From positions 1,488,001-1,552,000 of the forward strand of contig JAKZZE010000011.1 in the NCBI GenBank assembly GCA_024220505.1: a DNA stretch of 64,000 nucleotides. The letters are read 5' to 3'. Made by a program: the position numbers and the translations under genes. This stretch comes from Rhizopus arrhizus (taxonomy: Eukaryota; Mucoromycota; Mucoromycetes; Mucorales; Rhizopodaceae). A model generated the notes under the pieces. It searched no databases. It saw only the letters and a list, made by a program, of their open reading frames with translations, and had not been told where the DNA came from. Shown here piece after piece: positions 22,701 through 33,389 of the stretch; the first letter of the stretch is position 1, and each line of letters opens with the position of its first letter.

Positions 22701-23234
22701 TAGGTCTTTTTTTAACTAGGTCTTTTTTTTAACTTTGTCTTTTTTTTTTTACTTCTAATTTTCCAGCTTCTTTTTTTTCCCAAACGTAACTATTTTGTTA
22801 CGTTCTGTTACACGCTTCAAATGAACTAAGCTAAAGATCACAGACTGCCTTCCTAATATGTATTCTTTTGATCAAAATAATCATAATGTGTTTTTGTTTT
22901 CCGCATTTTGCCCTCAAAAATAAAAAAAAGAAAATATCGGTCTTTCAACGATAGAGGAGAACAGGCTTTCCAAAAAGAGACTATTTGAAAAAAAAAGACA
23001 CTTTTTTAAAACATGAATAACTCTATGAATACTTATACCACAAAAAAAATAATAAAATTATTAAATTTCTTTATTTTTTTCGCACCTAAATCTTTTTTCA
23101 AAATTCAAAAAGGTGCAATACAGAGCATTTTAATTTTTTTCGTTTAATCAAAGTTATTTAAATCGTTGAAATCTTGATGTTAGAAATGACTGCCAATGAC
23201 TGATAACGCTAAAAATCACCAATTATTTGCAGTG

Positions 23235-23739
23235 ACACGTGATTAAATGGAGGACGAAGAGATGAATTTAGCCACATATCAAGCATGATATATGCTTTTC
23301 CCCTGATTATGCTTTACCTTGAATAGCTTGAAATTTAAAACAGTAACCAGGAAAAAGAGAACTAGTATTGACTTTAAAGGCGTAAAGTAAGTGTAAAAAG
23401 AATAAAGTAAAAAAAATAAAGAGAAGACTGTATATTGTTTATTCAATAAAAACTTGTAATCCTTTTATACTTTTCATTGGCTGCTAGCCACTCCGTTATA
23501 CTTCTACAATTTAAATGGGACCACCATTATTCTTCAAAAAATACATAAGGCCACCATTACATCTTGAATATCGATTGATCAAGCATTAGGATAAGGACCC
23601 TTTTGAGAACCCTTAACTTCCGCCTTCATTTCAGTCTCAGCACGACCAGCACTCAGGGTCAAATAACCGTCGGACCCATACATAAGTCTATTCCGGTCTA
23701 CGTCACCCGGACCCATCGGTGTTTCATTTGAGAAAAAGA
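23235..23739. other. Spacer between R copy B and the tRNA gene; nothing recognised
   Basis: AT-rich to about 23580, then more balanced sequence (23580-23740). A short open frame on the minus strand exists but has no motif. I see no terminal repeats here. Confidence 0.4.
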
Positions 23740-23769
23740 GGCGGCCCTGGCGAACATAGCACATATCAA
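23740..23769 (+). promoter_or_regulatory. Conserved upstream element of tRNA genes, copy 1
   Basis: Thirty bases beginning GGCGGCCCTG and ending AACATAGCACATATCAA. It sits 9 bp before the tRNA-Arg gene. The same 30 bases with two changes lie at 53667-53696, again exactly 9 bp before a different tRNA 5' end. A CATATCA core at this distance is where a TATA-like Pol III element would sit. Function as an upstream promoter element is inference. Confidence 0.6.
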
Positions 23770-23778
23770 GCATAACGA

Positions 23779-23851
23779 GGGGCTATGGCCCAATGGATAA
23801 GGCGTCTGACTACGAATCAGGAGATTCCAGGTTCGACCCCTGGTAGCCTCG
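23779..23851 (+). tRNA. tRNA-Arg(ACG)
   Basis: Decodes CGU (and CGC after A-to-I editing of the wobble base). A 73-nt cloverleaf folds by eye: acceptor GGGGCTA with TAGCCTC (one G-T pair), D arm TGGCCCAATGGATAAGGC, anticodon stem and loop CTGACTACGAATCAG giving ACG, T arm CCAGGTTCGACCCCTGG. No intron and no encoded CCA, as in eukaryotes. Internal A box and B box (GGTTCGACCCC) are present; a T run at about 23855 is a Pol III terminator. A Ty3 element begins 66 bp downstream. Confidence 0.96.
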
Positions 23852-23917
23852 TTATTTTTTGCAAATCTTGCTGCTGTTGAAATATACAGTGTAGCTATTG
23901 TGACCAAAGTAGGCAGT

Positions 23918-24190
23918 TGTCATATCTTTTTATTCTATATATGGATATTTGTGTTGCTTTCCTTTTAATGAAGTTTGTATTCAACAAGTTACATGCTATG
24001 ACTCACAAGAGAGTTGTTTATATTCAATATCAACATGACTCATGAATTATGACAATACTTGTATATATCTTAGTTTTGTAAAGTAATATAAATAGACATA
24101 ATAATTATTAGAAATAAAAGGACAATTATCCACTACCTAATCTTTAAGACTATATTTCCTTTTATATACAATACTATAAAGAGCACGACA
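23918..24190 (+). repeat. 5' LTR of Ty3/gypsy element 1
   Basis: 273 bp, TG...CA ends. AT-rich; contains a TATAAATAG-type promoter motif at about 24088-24096. I find no difference from the 3' LTR at 28998-29270. Confidence 0.94.
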
Positions 24191-24192
24191 AT

Positions 24193-24204
24193 TGGTAGCA
24201 TCTG
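24193..24204 (+). other. Primer-binding site of Ty3/gypsy element 1
   Basis: TGGTAGCATCTG, 2 bp after the 5' LTR. It starts with TGG, complementary to a tRNA 3' CCA. The tRNA used cannot be named from this window. Confidence 0.7.
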
Positions 24205-24219
24205 TTGTAAACATTCCAA

Positions 24220-27200
24220 TTGCAACAGAATTTATTTATGTCAAGTAGCAAGCCAACAATATCGCAAGAACAAAGAATTTTTGAAATAGAAGAAAGAGTT
24301 TACAGATTACTAGCACCAGAATTTAGAACAAAATACCTTGCTTACAGAAAAGTCCCAACATATCCTGAAGATCAAAGAATCAATTACGGAAGAAAAACAG
24401 CAGAATACTTTGAGACAATAGCAAACAAATTCGCATCAGATTTTATACTTAACAACAACAGACAACTTATTTTAGAAGAAGATATTAATTTAGAAGAATC
24501 GCCTATGAGCTACAATAACAATACCAATATTAACATGGAAAATTTAGCACAACTGATCGCGTCAGCAATAAGCTCAGCAATGCCTAAAAACACAGAGAAC
24601 ACAAACAGCCATATCAGGATCCCAGTTCCCTCGACATATGGTGGAGATAGAAATGCTGCAACTATCAACATTTGGATACAAGAAGTAGAAAGATATTTGC
24701 AATTTTACAATGTACCCAGTAATCAATGGATTCCTTACGCAGTCACTCTTATGAGAGACAGAGCCCAAAAATGGTGGAACAGACTAACAGAAAGGAATGA
24801 ACAATCGACTACTTGGGAAAGATTTAAGTTAGATATAGAATATGCTTTCAAACCCTCCTATTCTCAACAAGCTGCAAGAGATAGATTAGCTAACATCAAA
24901 CAATCATCATCGGTTATTGAATATGTGGATGTTTTCCAAGACATTTTACTAGATCTTCCAAATATTTCGGATGATGAATCCTTGGATAGATTTGTTAGAG
25001 GATTGAAAGACAATGTTAGAATCCATGTATTGACTAAAGAACCTCGGACACTAGAAGAAGCTAGTAAATTCGCTATTGCATTTGAAAGCGCACAACAAGT
25101 AGGAATGATGCCTGTAAAAATCCAACAAGATAGATATGTCAACGATCCTATGGATTTATCTGTATTGTTACATCAACTCAATGCAATGGTAGCCTCTAAC
25201 AAGGACAACAACAATTTTCAACAAAACAGACAGAATAATGGATATGCAAGACGATCTACGATAATTTGTCATTGGTGCAATAAACCTGGACATATAATGG
25301 CTGATTGTAGGACAAGAATACGTGATATCAAAGAATTTGAGCAGTCAAGAATACGGCAAAATCGACAATACAAGCGAACAAGGCCATTTAGGAATCACTT
25401 AGTCAACAATATTGATTCTATGGAATTTCACACAAGTAATAATGACACTTTGCCTAAACGAAATAATGATTGCTCTTTTGATAGTGTTAATAAAGATTCT
25501 TTAATTGACCTTTCCCCTTATTCCTTTGACTTTTCACAAGATCGTGCTTTTTTGTTAAATACCAATGCAAAAAATTCAACATTACCCACGTACAAAATCT
25601 ACATAAATGGTCATGCATTCAATGCTTTGATTGACAGTGGAGCCAGTTCAAATTATATTCACCCAAAGGTACTCAAATTTGTGGAATCATACCATCCAGT
25701 TAAGAATCAAGCTGTTGAGACTGCTAATGGTGAACAAACGATTATTCATGGTGAAGCTACATGCAAAATGGAAATAAGGGGGGAGGAAAGGAACTTTATT
25801 AGCACTTTCAAGGCCTTCGTTTTTGAATCGAAGTTTGATATCATTTTGGGGAACTCATGGTTAAAGCAAGTAAAGCCAAAACCCGATTGGTTTGATAGTA
25901 CATGGACGATTGCGCTTCCTGACTCGTCAATGGTAGTACTACATCCAGTTAAAGAACCAACATCACTTATAAAGAAGCAGAATGAAGTCAACTACTTGAT
26001 ATCTGCCAAACAATTAGAAAGACTTTACAAGACCAAACAAATTGAAGAATGCTATTTTGCTCAAGTACATCTTAAAGAAAATGAAATGGTATATCTAAAC
26101 AATATAAATGATATTGATGCTTCATGGTCTACAGAATTTAGCAAGGAGTTCCCTGAAGTATTTAAAGGCGAAATCACAGGATTGCCTCCAATGAGGGACA
26201 CTCAAGATATAATTGTGACAAAGCCTGATACTGTACCGGTATCAAGACCACCATACAAAATGTCACCTCTAGAACTTTCTGAACTGCAAAAACAACTGAA
26301 TGAACTGCTAAATAAAGGACTGATTGAGCCATGTGCTTCGGAGTGGTCAAATCCTGTGCTTTTTGTTAGAAAACCAAATGGTGATTTAAGAATGTGCTGT
26401 GACTATCGTATGCTGAACAAGGTTACTTTAAAACAAAAGATACAACTACCAAGGATAGATGAATGTTTAGAGAGACTACACAATGCTAAGCATTTTACCT
26501 CTTTGGATTTGACTAATGGATTCCATCAACAGAGAATAACCGAAGCTGACTCTATCAAAACTGCAATAAGTACTCGTTATGGTCAATTCTGTTGGAAAGT
26601 GGTACCTTTTGGTTTGTCTAATAGTGGTCCTGCGTTCCAAAAAATGATGAATTCGGTATTATCGGAATATATTGATAAGTTCGTAATGGTCTATCTTGAT
26701 GATATTCTGATATTTACAAATGGAAATGAAGAACAACATAAAGAGCATGTACGCTTAGTATTGAAGAAACTAGACGAAGCTAAGCTTATTATAAACAAAA
26801 AGAAATGCAAATTTAATCGAAAAGAACTAACCTTCCTTGGATTTACTATCAATGAAAAAGGCATTCATCCTGACAACAAAAAAGTTGAAGCGATTCAGTC
26901 ATGGCCAGTTCCAAAGAACGTCCAACAAGTTAGACAATTCATTGGATTAGCACAACACTATAGAAGATTTATTCCGGGCTTTGCAAGTATTGCTGCATCC
27001 TTGACAGATTTAACAAAAGGTACTGGTCACAAATGTCGTGCCATCACATGGAATGATGAATGTCAAAAGAGCTTCGATTTAATCAAGAAAATGATTTCAA
27101 GTGCTCCAGTCTTGATGACCCCTGATATGAACAAACCATTTCGAATTGAATGTGATGCAAGTGATTTTGCGATTGGTGCTGTACTCATGCAAGAAGAATC

Positions 27201-28923
27201 TGAAGGAATATGGAAACCATTGGCTTTTGAATCGAAGAAATTGTCGCAAGCGGAAAGAAACTACCCTGCACAAGAGAGAGAACTACTCAGTATATTGCAT
27301 GCTCTGAGAACTTGGAGATGCTTTATCGAAGGTAATTCTTATCAAATATTCACTGATCACTTGCCCTTAAAGTACCTACGATCTCAAAACAAGCCGACTC
27401 CCAGATTGGTAAGATGGTTAAGTGAAATTGAGCTATATGATCCTGAAATCTTGTACAAACCTGGTGCTGACAATCAAATTCCTGATCTACTATCGAGAAG
27501 AGATGGCCCTGACTCAATTCCTGACCCTAAATCTATACAACCGAGATATGTCTATCATATAACTGCGGCGCTCAAGTCACTTCCCATATTAGAGCAAGAT
27601 CCCATACAAGATTGGCCTCTGCATTACTTGAATGATCAAGATAAATGGCCTGAGAAGCTAAAGGATAGTTTAATCAAGTTGAAACACCATTTCGTGATTA
27701 AGGACAAGCAGGTTTATAGAATTGAAAAGATACAAAAGACTGACAATCATATCGAACTTAAGTTTATACCCTTTTCAAGAAGAGCTGACTTAGTAAATGA
27801 TTTTCATGTTGGATATGGTCACTCTGGTCGAACCACAATATATCATTTGATGAAGACACGTGTTTGGTGGCCTCGTATGCAAGAAGACATCAACGCTTGG
27901 ATTTCTAAATGCCCAAAGTGTCAACTGGCTGCTTCTCCTGATAAAAACAATCACCATGCTCCTATGAAGCCTTTGGAAGTACCTCCAGCTTTTTCAAGAT
28001 GGCATCTTGATTTTATAGGTGAACTGCCTATTACAAGGAATGGAAACCGATGGCTTCTGATGGCTGTAGACTATACTACCAATTGGCCTATTGCTAGAGC
28101 ACTGAAAAATGCAACAGGTGAAGAAATTGTAAAATTTATATATGAAGAAATAGTTATGCGTTTTGGGTGCCCACAAGAAATCATTACAGATAGAGGACCA
28201 AATTTCATGTCCAAGGTTGTGAAGCAATATATAAAAAAAATTAAGACTCGCCACAATTTGACTAGTGCCTTTCATCCAAGAACAAATGGAAAATGCGAGA
28301 GGCTCAACCAAACATTCAAGAAAATGCTCACCAAATATGTTGATGGTGCTGTTCACAGTTGGGACGAGTATATAGATGCTGCTTTATTTGCTTGTCGCAT
28401 TCGAAAACATACCACTACCGGCTTTAGCCCATTTTATCTAACTTATGGAGTTGATCCTCGTATTCCTGGTGACCATCAAAGACCTTTTATACAAGAATTC
28501 GTTGAACAGGATGCCGAGTTGATCTCCCAAAATGCTTTGGACTATCTTAGGCGATTACGTGAAAACCGTTACCTTGCAGAAGAAAGATTAAGGAAACAAT
28601 CTGCTATTGACAAAGCTCGTTGGGATTCACTGCTGAAAAATCAGAACATACAAGTGTTTACTGTTGGTGATTACGTATTAATGCGGCATGAAAGCAAGAA
28701 AGGTTTGGAATACAATTGGATGGGTCCTTACAAGGTGATCAAGCGAAACTTAGATTTTAACACATATCAACTGCAAGAAGTTTCGGGCAAGATCTATTCC
28801 TCTTGGGTACATACTGACAGACTACACCTGTGCAAATACAATGGTTCTTCTATAAACAAAGCCTGGTACGTTCCTAGAGCAGCTCGAAATGAAGACGACA
28901 CACATGTTTCTGCTTCGACTTAA
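24220..28923 (+). CDS. Gag-Pol polyprotein of Ty3/gypsy element 1, 1567 aa
   Basis: One uninterrupted frame makes all proteins. Order: Gag (1-340); CCHC knuckle from residue 350 (CHWCNKPGHIMADC); protease, active Asp472 (LIDSGASSNY); reverse transcriptase with YLDD at 825-828; RNase H (IECDASDFAIGAVL); integrase with HHCC zinc domain (His1196 to Cys1231), catalytic Asp1264, Asp1324, Glu1360 (DD35E) and a GPY-type motif (MGPYKVIKR). Order RT-RNaseH-IN places it in Ty3/gypsy (Metaviridae). No chromodomain is visible. The single-ORF plan, as in Tf1 of fission yeast, implies that no frameshifting is used. The ATG is 29 bp after the LTR. AT-rich codon use matches the surroundings. Confidence 0.96.
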   Translation: MQQNLFMSSSKPTISQEQRIFEIEERVYRLLAPEFRTKYLAYRKVPTYPEDQRINYGRKTAEYFETIANKFASDFILNNNRQLILEEDINLEESPMSYNNNTNINMENLAQLIASAISSAMPKNTENTNSHIRIPVPSTYGGDRNAATINIWIQEVERYLQFYNVPSNQWIPYAVTLMRDRAQKWWNRLTERNEQSTTWERFKLDIEYAFKPSYSQQAARDRLANIKQSSSVIEYVDVFQDILLDLPNISDDESLDRFVRGLKDNVRIHVLTKEPRTLEEASKFAIAFESAQQVGMMPVKIQQDRYVNDPMDLSVLLHQLNAMVASNKDNNNFQQNRQNNGYARRSTIICHWCNKPGHIMADCRTRIRDIKEFEQSRIRQNRQYKRTRPFRNHLVNNIDSMEFHTSNNDTLPKRNNDCSFDSVNKDSLIDLSPYSFDFSQDRAFLLNTNAKNSTLPTYKIYINGHAFNALIDSGASSNYIHPKVLKFVESYHPVKNQAVETANGEQTIIHGEATCKMEIRGEERNFISTFKAFVFESKFDIILGNSWLKQVKPKPDWFDSTWTIALPDSSMVVLHPVKEPTSLIKKQNEVNYLISAKQLERLYKTKQIEECYFAQVHLKENEMVYLNNINDIDASWSTEFSKEFPEVFKGEITGLPPMRDTQDIIVTKPDTVPVSRPPYKMSPLELSELQKQLNELLNKGLIEPCASEWSNPVLFVRKPNGDLRMCCDYRMLNKVTLKQKIQLPRIDECLERLHNAKHFTSLDLTNGFHQQRITEADSIKTAISTRYGQFCWKVVPFGLSNSGPAFQKMMNSVLSEYIDKFVMVYLDDILIFTNGNEEQHKEHVRLVLKKLDEAKLIINKKKCKFNRKELTFLGFTINEKGIHPDNKKVEAIQSWPVPKNVQQVRQFIGLAQHYRRFIPGFASIAASLTDLTKGTGHKCRAITWNDECQKSFDLIKKMISSAPVLMTPDMNKPFRIECDASDFAIGAVLMQEESEGIWKPLAFESKKLSQAERNYPAQERELLSILHALRTWRCFIEGNSYQIFTDHLPLKYLRSQNKPTPRLVRWLSEIELYDPEILYKPGADNQIPDLLSRRDGPDSIPDPKSIQPRYVYHITAALKSLPILEQDPIQDWPLHYLNDQDKWPEKLKDSLIKLKHHFVIKDKQVYRIEKIQKTDNHIELKFIPFSRRADLVNDFHVGYGHSGRTTIYHLMKTRVWWPRMQEDINAWISKCPKCQLAASPDKNNHHAPMKPLEVPPAFSRWHLDFIGELPITRNGNRWLLMAVDYTTNWPIARALKNATGEEIVKFIYEEIVMRFGCPQEIITDRGPNFMSKVVKQYIKKIKTRHNLTSAFHPRTNGKCERLNQTFKKMLTKYVDGAVHSWDEYIDAALFACRIRKHTTTGFSPFYLTYGVDPRIPGDHQRPFIQEFVEQDAELISQNALDYLRRLRENRYLAEERLRKQSAIDKARWDSLLKNQNIQVFTVGDYVLMRHESKKGLEYNWMGPYKVIKRNLDFNTYQLQEVSGKIYSSWVHTDRLHLCKYNGSSINKAWYVPRAARNEDDTHVSAST

Positions 28924-28984
28924 TAATCTGATTTCCTTTGGTTTCCTTCTCCTTACTTAGTTGATAAGAGACTATCAACATTTT

Positions 28985-28994
28985 GGAGAGGGGG
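28985..28994 (+). other. Polypurine tract of Ty3/gypsy element 1
   Basis: GGAGAGGGGG three bases before the 3' LTR, the usual place for the plus-strand primer. Confidence 0.8.
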
Positions 28995-28997
28995 TAT

Positions 28998-29270
28998 TGT
29001 CATATCTTTTTATTCTATATATGGATATTTGTGTTGCTTTCCTTTTAATGAAGTTTGTATTCAACAAGTTACATGCTATGACTCACAAGAGAGTTGTTTA
29101 TATTCAATATCAACATGACTCATGAATTATGACAATACTTGTATATATCTTAGTTTTGTAAAGTAATATAAATAGACATAATAATTATTAGAAATAAAAG
29201 GACAATTATCCACTACCTAATCTTTAAGACTATATTTCCTTTTATATACAATACTATAAAGAGCACGACA
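28998..29270 (+). repeat. 3' LTR of Ty3/gypsy element 1
   Basis: 273 bp, no visible difference from the 5' LTR. Followed by CAGT, the target duplication. Confidence 0.94.
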
Positions 29271-31587
29271 CAGTAAAGAGGTTACACGAAGCAAAAGTGA
29301 AAAAGGTCAAAAAAATGAAAAAAGTCAAAAAAAAAAATATTATTATTATATATATATCTCCAACCATTCAGTCAAGGAAGAAAAAATTAGTCAAGTTCTT
29401 TTATATTTTTATATATACTTAACTCAATAAAGCAGGCTAACTTACTCATAAAAGTTCCTGATCTCTTATTTTACTTTACTTTTTATATTATTTTATCAAG
29501 AAACATCGTATTGATCTTACATATAAGATCTGGTGGTCACTACTTAACAAGCATCCGCTTAAATTCTATATAAAACAACAACTTACAAGGCAATCTTCAC
29601 CTTACAATCAAGCTTTACAAGCAAACTTTACTCAAATTAACTCACTTACAACAAGCCAATCTATATAAAATAACACTATGATTATGAAGATATGAACTCC
29701 GAAACTTCTTTCAAGCTTTAATTTTTGACGTTGTAACACAATGCAGCATTTGACTTTTCTCTCTCCAACTAATTCAAATCCAGGAAAATACAAACAAATA
29801 CGTATGAATACGTATGAATACAGATAAATCCAGAAAAATACAAAAAAATACAGAATATCTACAAAATCATCAAAAACAGCATATAATCAGAAAAGCCAAA
29901 AACATATAAATAACTTCAATATTTCTTATACTTACTCTTGACTTACTTTAAACTTCATACTTATTGTAACTACTTACTTTACTTTACTTTTTGATTATTT
30001 TAATAAATATCATACAAAGTAAATCTCTTTTGTTTTTCTTTTATTTTATCAAATATCAAGAACAAGAAGTCCCTTGAAGCAAATACACTTCATTGTAATC
30101 CCTTTTTTTTTTATCTTTTTACTTTATTTTATTCACAACAGTTTGGTCTACTTAACAAGATCTGGTGGTCACTTATTACAAGCGAACTTATATTCAAATT
30201 ATTACTACTTTGGAACCAAACTCTATTCGAAACTTTGGTCTCACATCAAGAATCTTATAAAACAAAACCTATTTTATACTATATAAACCCTACAAACTCC
30301 AGTCTCACAACGTTTTGTAAATCACTTTGCAAATTGTCATTATTTTACTGTAGCACAACGACCGTGGAAAATTCAATTGTTGGTGCCACGAACCTTGTGT
30401 AACGAGAATGATGAAGACATCTATAAAATTTTGGATAGTACAACTGACTTTGAAATCGACTTATTTCAGTAATTTAACTGAAATACACAACATCGACTCA
30501 AGTAAAAATATCGACACAAGTAAAAATATTAACTCAAGTAAAAATATCAACCTTATTTCCTTTTCTTTTTTCTCTTTCATTTTTATATAAATATCTCTAT
30601 ATCTTTTATTTCAATTCACTTTAGTTCACTTAAATTCACTTCTATTCAAAAACCTATTTTTACTTTGAATAAATAGTCTCTTAAAAAGACAAAATCTATT
30701 TTTCTTATTTTATAACAAACAAGTCGAATTCCCTTGAAGCAAATTATCTTCATTGTATCTATTTTATATTTTTATTATATTTCTTTACATTTTACTTTAC
30801 AAATCAAGTTTGATCCACTTAACAAGATCTGGTGGTCACTATATACAAGCAAGCCTATAATTCAAATTACTTGCCCTTATTGGATCTCAATTGACCTAAT
30901 ACTTTATCTCAACAACTTATATCGAACCTATCGAAACCCGAAAACATAACGAACCTTACACCATTTGATATATTTTTACCTTTTGATATTTTTTTAACCT
31001 TTTGATATTTTTTTAACCACTTCAAACTTTTTAACCTTTGCCAATATTTTTACATTTTGTAAAAATAGAGCTTTATATTTTTGCCTATAAGAAGCCTAGC
31101 TTTTTATTCTTTTGATTTCTCTTCACTTATCTTGACTTACTTTTCTTGACTTTACTTGACATATATTCAAAATATATATTATCCAATAAATCAAGTATCT
31201 TTATCCCTGAATCTTTTAATATAACACTCTTAAAATACAAGCAAGACAAGTCCCTTGAAGCCAAATATCTTCATTGTAACCCTATTAAATCTCACATCAA
31301 GCTATTACTATCTTTATATCAAGACTGATCTACTTTAAAACAAGATCTGGGGGTCACTCCTATCAAGAAAATACTCAAATATAACTTTACTCTATATTCA
31401 AAACTACTCTAAACTCTCTATAAATACACAAGGCCTAAGTAGAAAACAAGCTATTACATTTGGTGGTCACTACGAGGGGAAATTAAACAAAAATCAATCA
31501 AATTTATTATCAACAGTCTATTATCAATCAAAACTTTCTACAAAAAAAATTTATTAACAACAATACTTACAACATCATGATTACACA
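29271..31587 (+). repeat. Repeated LTR/leader-like units with five primer-binding-site-like motifs
   Basis: AT-rich, no gene. The motif TGGTGGTCACT occurs at 29531, 30163, 30830 and 31461 and once changed (TGGGGGTCACT) at 31348, mostly preceded by AAGATC. The unit core CCCTTGAAGC with CTTCATTGTA just after lies at about 30071, 30731 and 31252, each about 90-110 bp before one of these. AATAAA signals recur. The pattern looks like LTR-end plus primer site repeated several times before a gag start at 31588. Spacings (632, 667, 518, 113 bp) are not equal, so the units have diverged. Confidence 0.6.
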
Positions 31588-31773
31588 ATGGCCTCTTTAC
31601 AATCAGGACAAACCGTGTTGGCTACTGTCAATAATCAAAGCGCCATCCAAGGCTTCAGTCCTCGTCTCATTGAATTTTATGGATACGAAGGCGAAGATTT
31701 TAGACATTTTCAAGAAACTCTTGATTCTTACTTGGCAATTAAAAATACACATACAGTAGGTGAAAAAATATGA
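31588..31773 (+). pseudogene. Gag N-terminal fragment of an LTR element
   Basis: Frame MASLQSGQTVLATVNNQSAI... followed by LIEFYGYEGEDFRHFQETLD, which resembles the start of a retrotransposon Gag (aromatic-rich capsid beginning). After codon 55 (31753) it runs into Tc1 family F and stops at 31773. An overlapping ATG at 31577 opens another frame without such a look. The rest of gag and pol is gone. Confidence is moderate because only 55 codons remain. Confidence 0.5.
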
Positions 31774-33389
31774 GCAATCTTTTGGCAAAATCGACTTTTT
31801 TCGCTTTATCAAAAGGTGCATGCCAACTACCGGCTTGGGGCTTCTATGGTATATTTTCGGGGTCATGTGTCTTGAAACAGTAAAGGTCTCATGTAGCAAT
31901 ACTGGAAATTGAGAGAGGAATGAGAATCCGAATTTAAAATTTTGACTTCCGACCAGCTTAAATTATGTACGGTAATCATACGTTTACATTTAAGTCAACA
32001 AAGAACATATCAGAAGACTATATAGCGTACTTGTATGGAACTGTGAGTGTTCCTTATTGTATTCATATAAAAGCAAGTGCGACTTCAGGAGCCCTTGGTT
32101 TCTTTTTTTTTACTCAACTTCTCTCACTACTTCTCATCATCATGCCTAAATCTATACCAATGGAAAAGCAATCCAGAAATAAAAGATATATCACTAAATA
32201 GCATGAAGCTAGAGGATATTACAGATAAATATTACGTTCATTCTCGCACAGTTAAAAGATATACTAGGAAGTTTTTTCCATGAAATTCACACCTGTCTGC
32301 TGGAAGACATACTATTGTCTCTTCTGCCATGAAGCACTATGCCGAGCTGCGTATTATTACTGGTCATCGAACAATAGCAAAAAAGTTATTTAGGGAGTTG
32401 GCTAAGTTTGGTTACTTGTTAATGTACCGTTCAGGAGTAAACGCGCTGAGATACATAAACTGCCACCGAGAGCTAAAAAAAAAGAAGGCATTTTTAAAAA
32501 AGGATCATTGAAAAAAGCAGATGACCTGAGCAAAAAGGCATCGCAACTGGTCAAGTTAAGAGTGACGACCAGTAGCATTCTCAGCTGAAGCAAAGACTAG
32601 CATCTAGTGATCAGATGGGGTAAAGTAGTATAGAGTAGTATAAAATGACATTTTGCTCCCTGATCACATCGACATTACAGTAAAGCACAGCAGCCGCAGG
32701 ATGAACATGTGTTGTCACATGCCTACTCAGGGACCAGTTTAGACATGTCAGCTTTATGATGAGATCATAAACTCAACGACTTGTCCACGTATACTTAGCA
32801 TTATTTACATGAATACATTAGAGTACTATTATTTGAAGACATCTGATATATACCTTCAGAGTGATAGCGGCGTAAAGTATAAATGAAAATTCATAACTGT
32901 ACAGATACGCAGTATCAGTGTAAGGTATATAAATTATTGGTATGCTCAAAGTCTGGATCTAAATCATATAAAGCATGTTTGGCATCAGCTCAAATTTAAT
33001 CTGACACCACATGAAGTCGGAGAAAGAGGTGTCAGAAAGCTTTAGCCATTTGTGGATGTAGAGCGAAATAAACTCAATGCAAATGCTTGCAAGAGGTACA
33101 TCAGTAGTATGCCAGCCAAAGTAGAAGCACTTATTAAAGCAGAGGGAAGATATAGAAAATATTAAATAAACATAGCGAATTTTGAAAAATCATCATTGGC
33201 TTTTTTATGACTGTCTTTCCCTTTTTAAAAAGCTTGTACTTCAAGTAGAGTCAATCTCTTTAGTGTATTGTATGTATCTTTGTTGTCTTAATTAGTTTGT
33301 GTGATATCAAAGCTCTGGCTAATATACACAAAAATAAAAAGATATAAAGACAAATCGAACAGAGGTTGCTCATATTTTTTCACCTACTG
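31754..33389 (+). mobile_element. Tc1-like element, family F, copy 2
   Basis: Starts CAGTAGGTGAAAAAATATGA after TA (31752-31753) and ends TTTTTTCACCTACTG before TA (33390-33391). 1636 bp, nearly identical to copy 1. Left flank is a gag fragment; right flank is the inside of a family-G Tc1 (at the position matching 43543 of the intact copy). Those flanks do not belong together. Confidence 0.93.
32141..33165 (+). pseudogene. Decayed Tc1 transposase, family F copy 2
   Basis: From ATG 32141 (MPKSIPMEKQSRNKRYITK then stop) to TAA about 33165. It carries the same early stop and frame breaks as copy 1. Remnants of the HTH region, a GVNALRYINCHRELKKKKA stretch and the C-terminal YISSMPAKVEALIKAEGRYR are recognisable. 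Confidence 0.8.

Larger units (their letters stand above)
20514..23234 (+). mobile_element. R element copy B (left part missing)
   Basis: Begins at the TA bordering Tc1 family E, within R at the position matching about 42158 of copy D, and ends with ATTATTTGCAGTG at 23234. Tc1 family F (21065-22700) interrupts it. Beyond 23234 the sequence is no longer R. The left 1.5 kb or so of R is absent, consistent with loss through recombination at the Tc1. Confidence 0.75.
23918..29270 (+). mobile_element. Complete Ty3/gypsy retrotransposon 1
   Basis: Two 273-bp LTRs that appear identical (TGTCATATC...GAGCACGACA), flanked by the 4-bp direct repeat CAGT (23914-23917, 29271-29274). Between them: primer-binding site, one gag-pol frame and polypurine tract. 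Identical LTRs mean a recent insertion. With a complete ORF, this copy could be active. It sits 66 bp downstream of the tRNA-Arg gene. Confidence 0.95.

Noticed and set aside
20514..23234. R as an LTR retrotransposon
   Set aside because: No LTR pair, primer site, gag or pol; the ends are inverted, not direct.
23579..23907. Short minus-strand protein frames over the tRNA region
   Set aside because: They cross the tRNA gene and its upstream element and show no motif.
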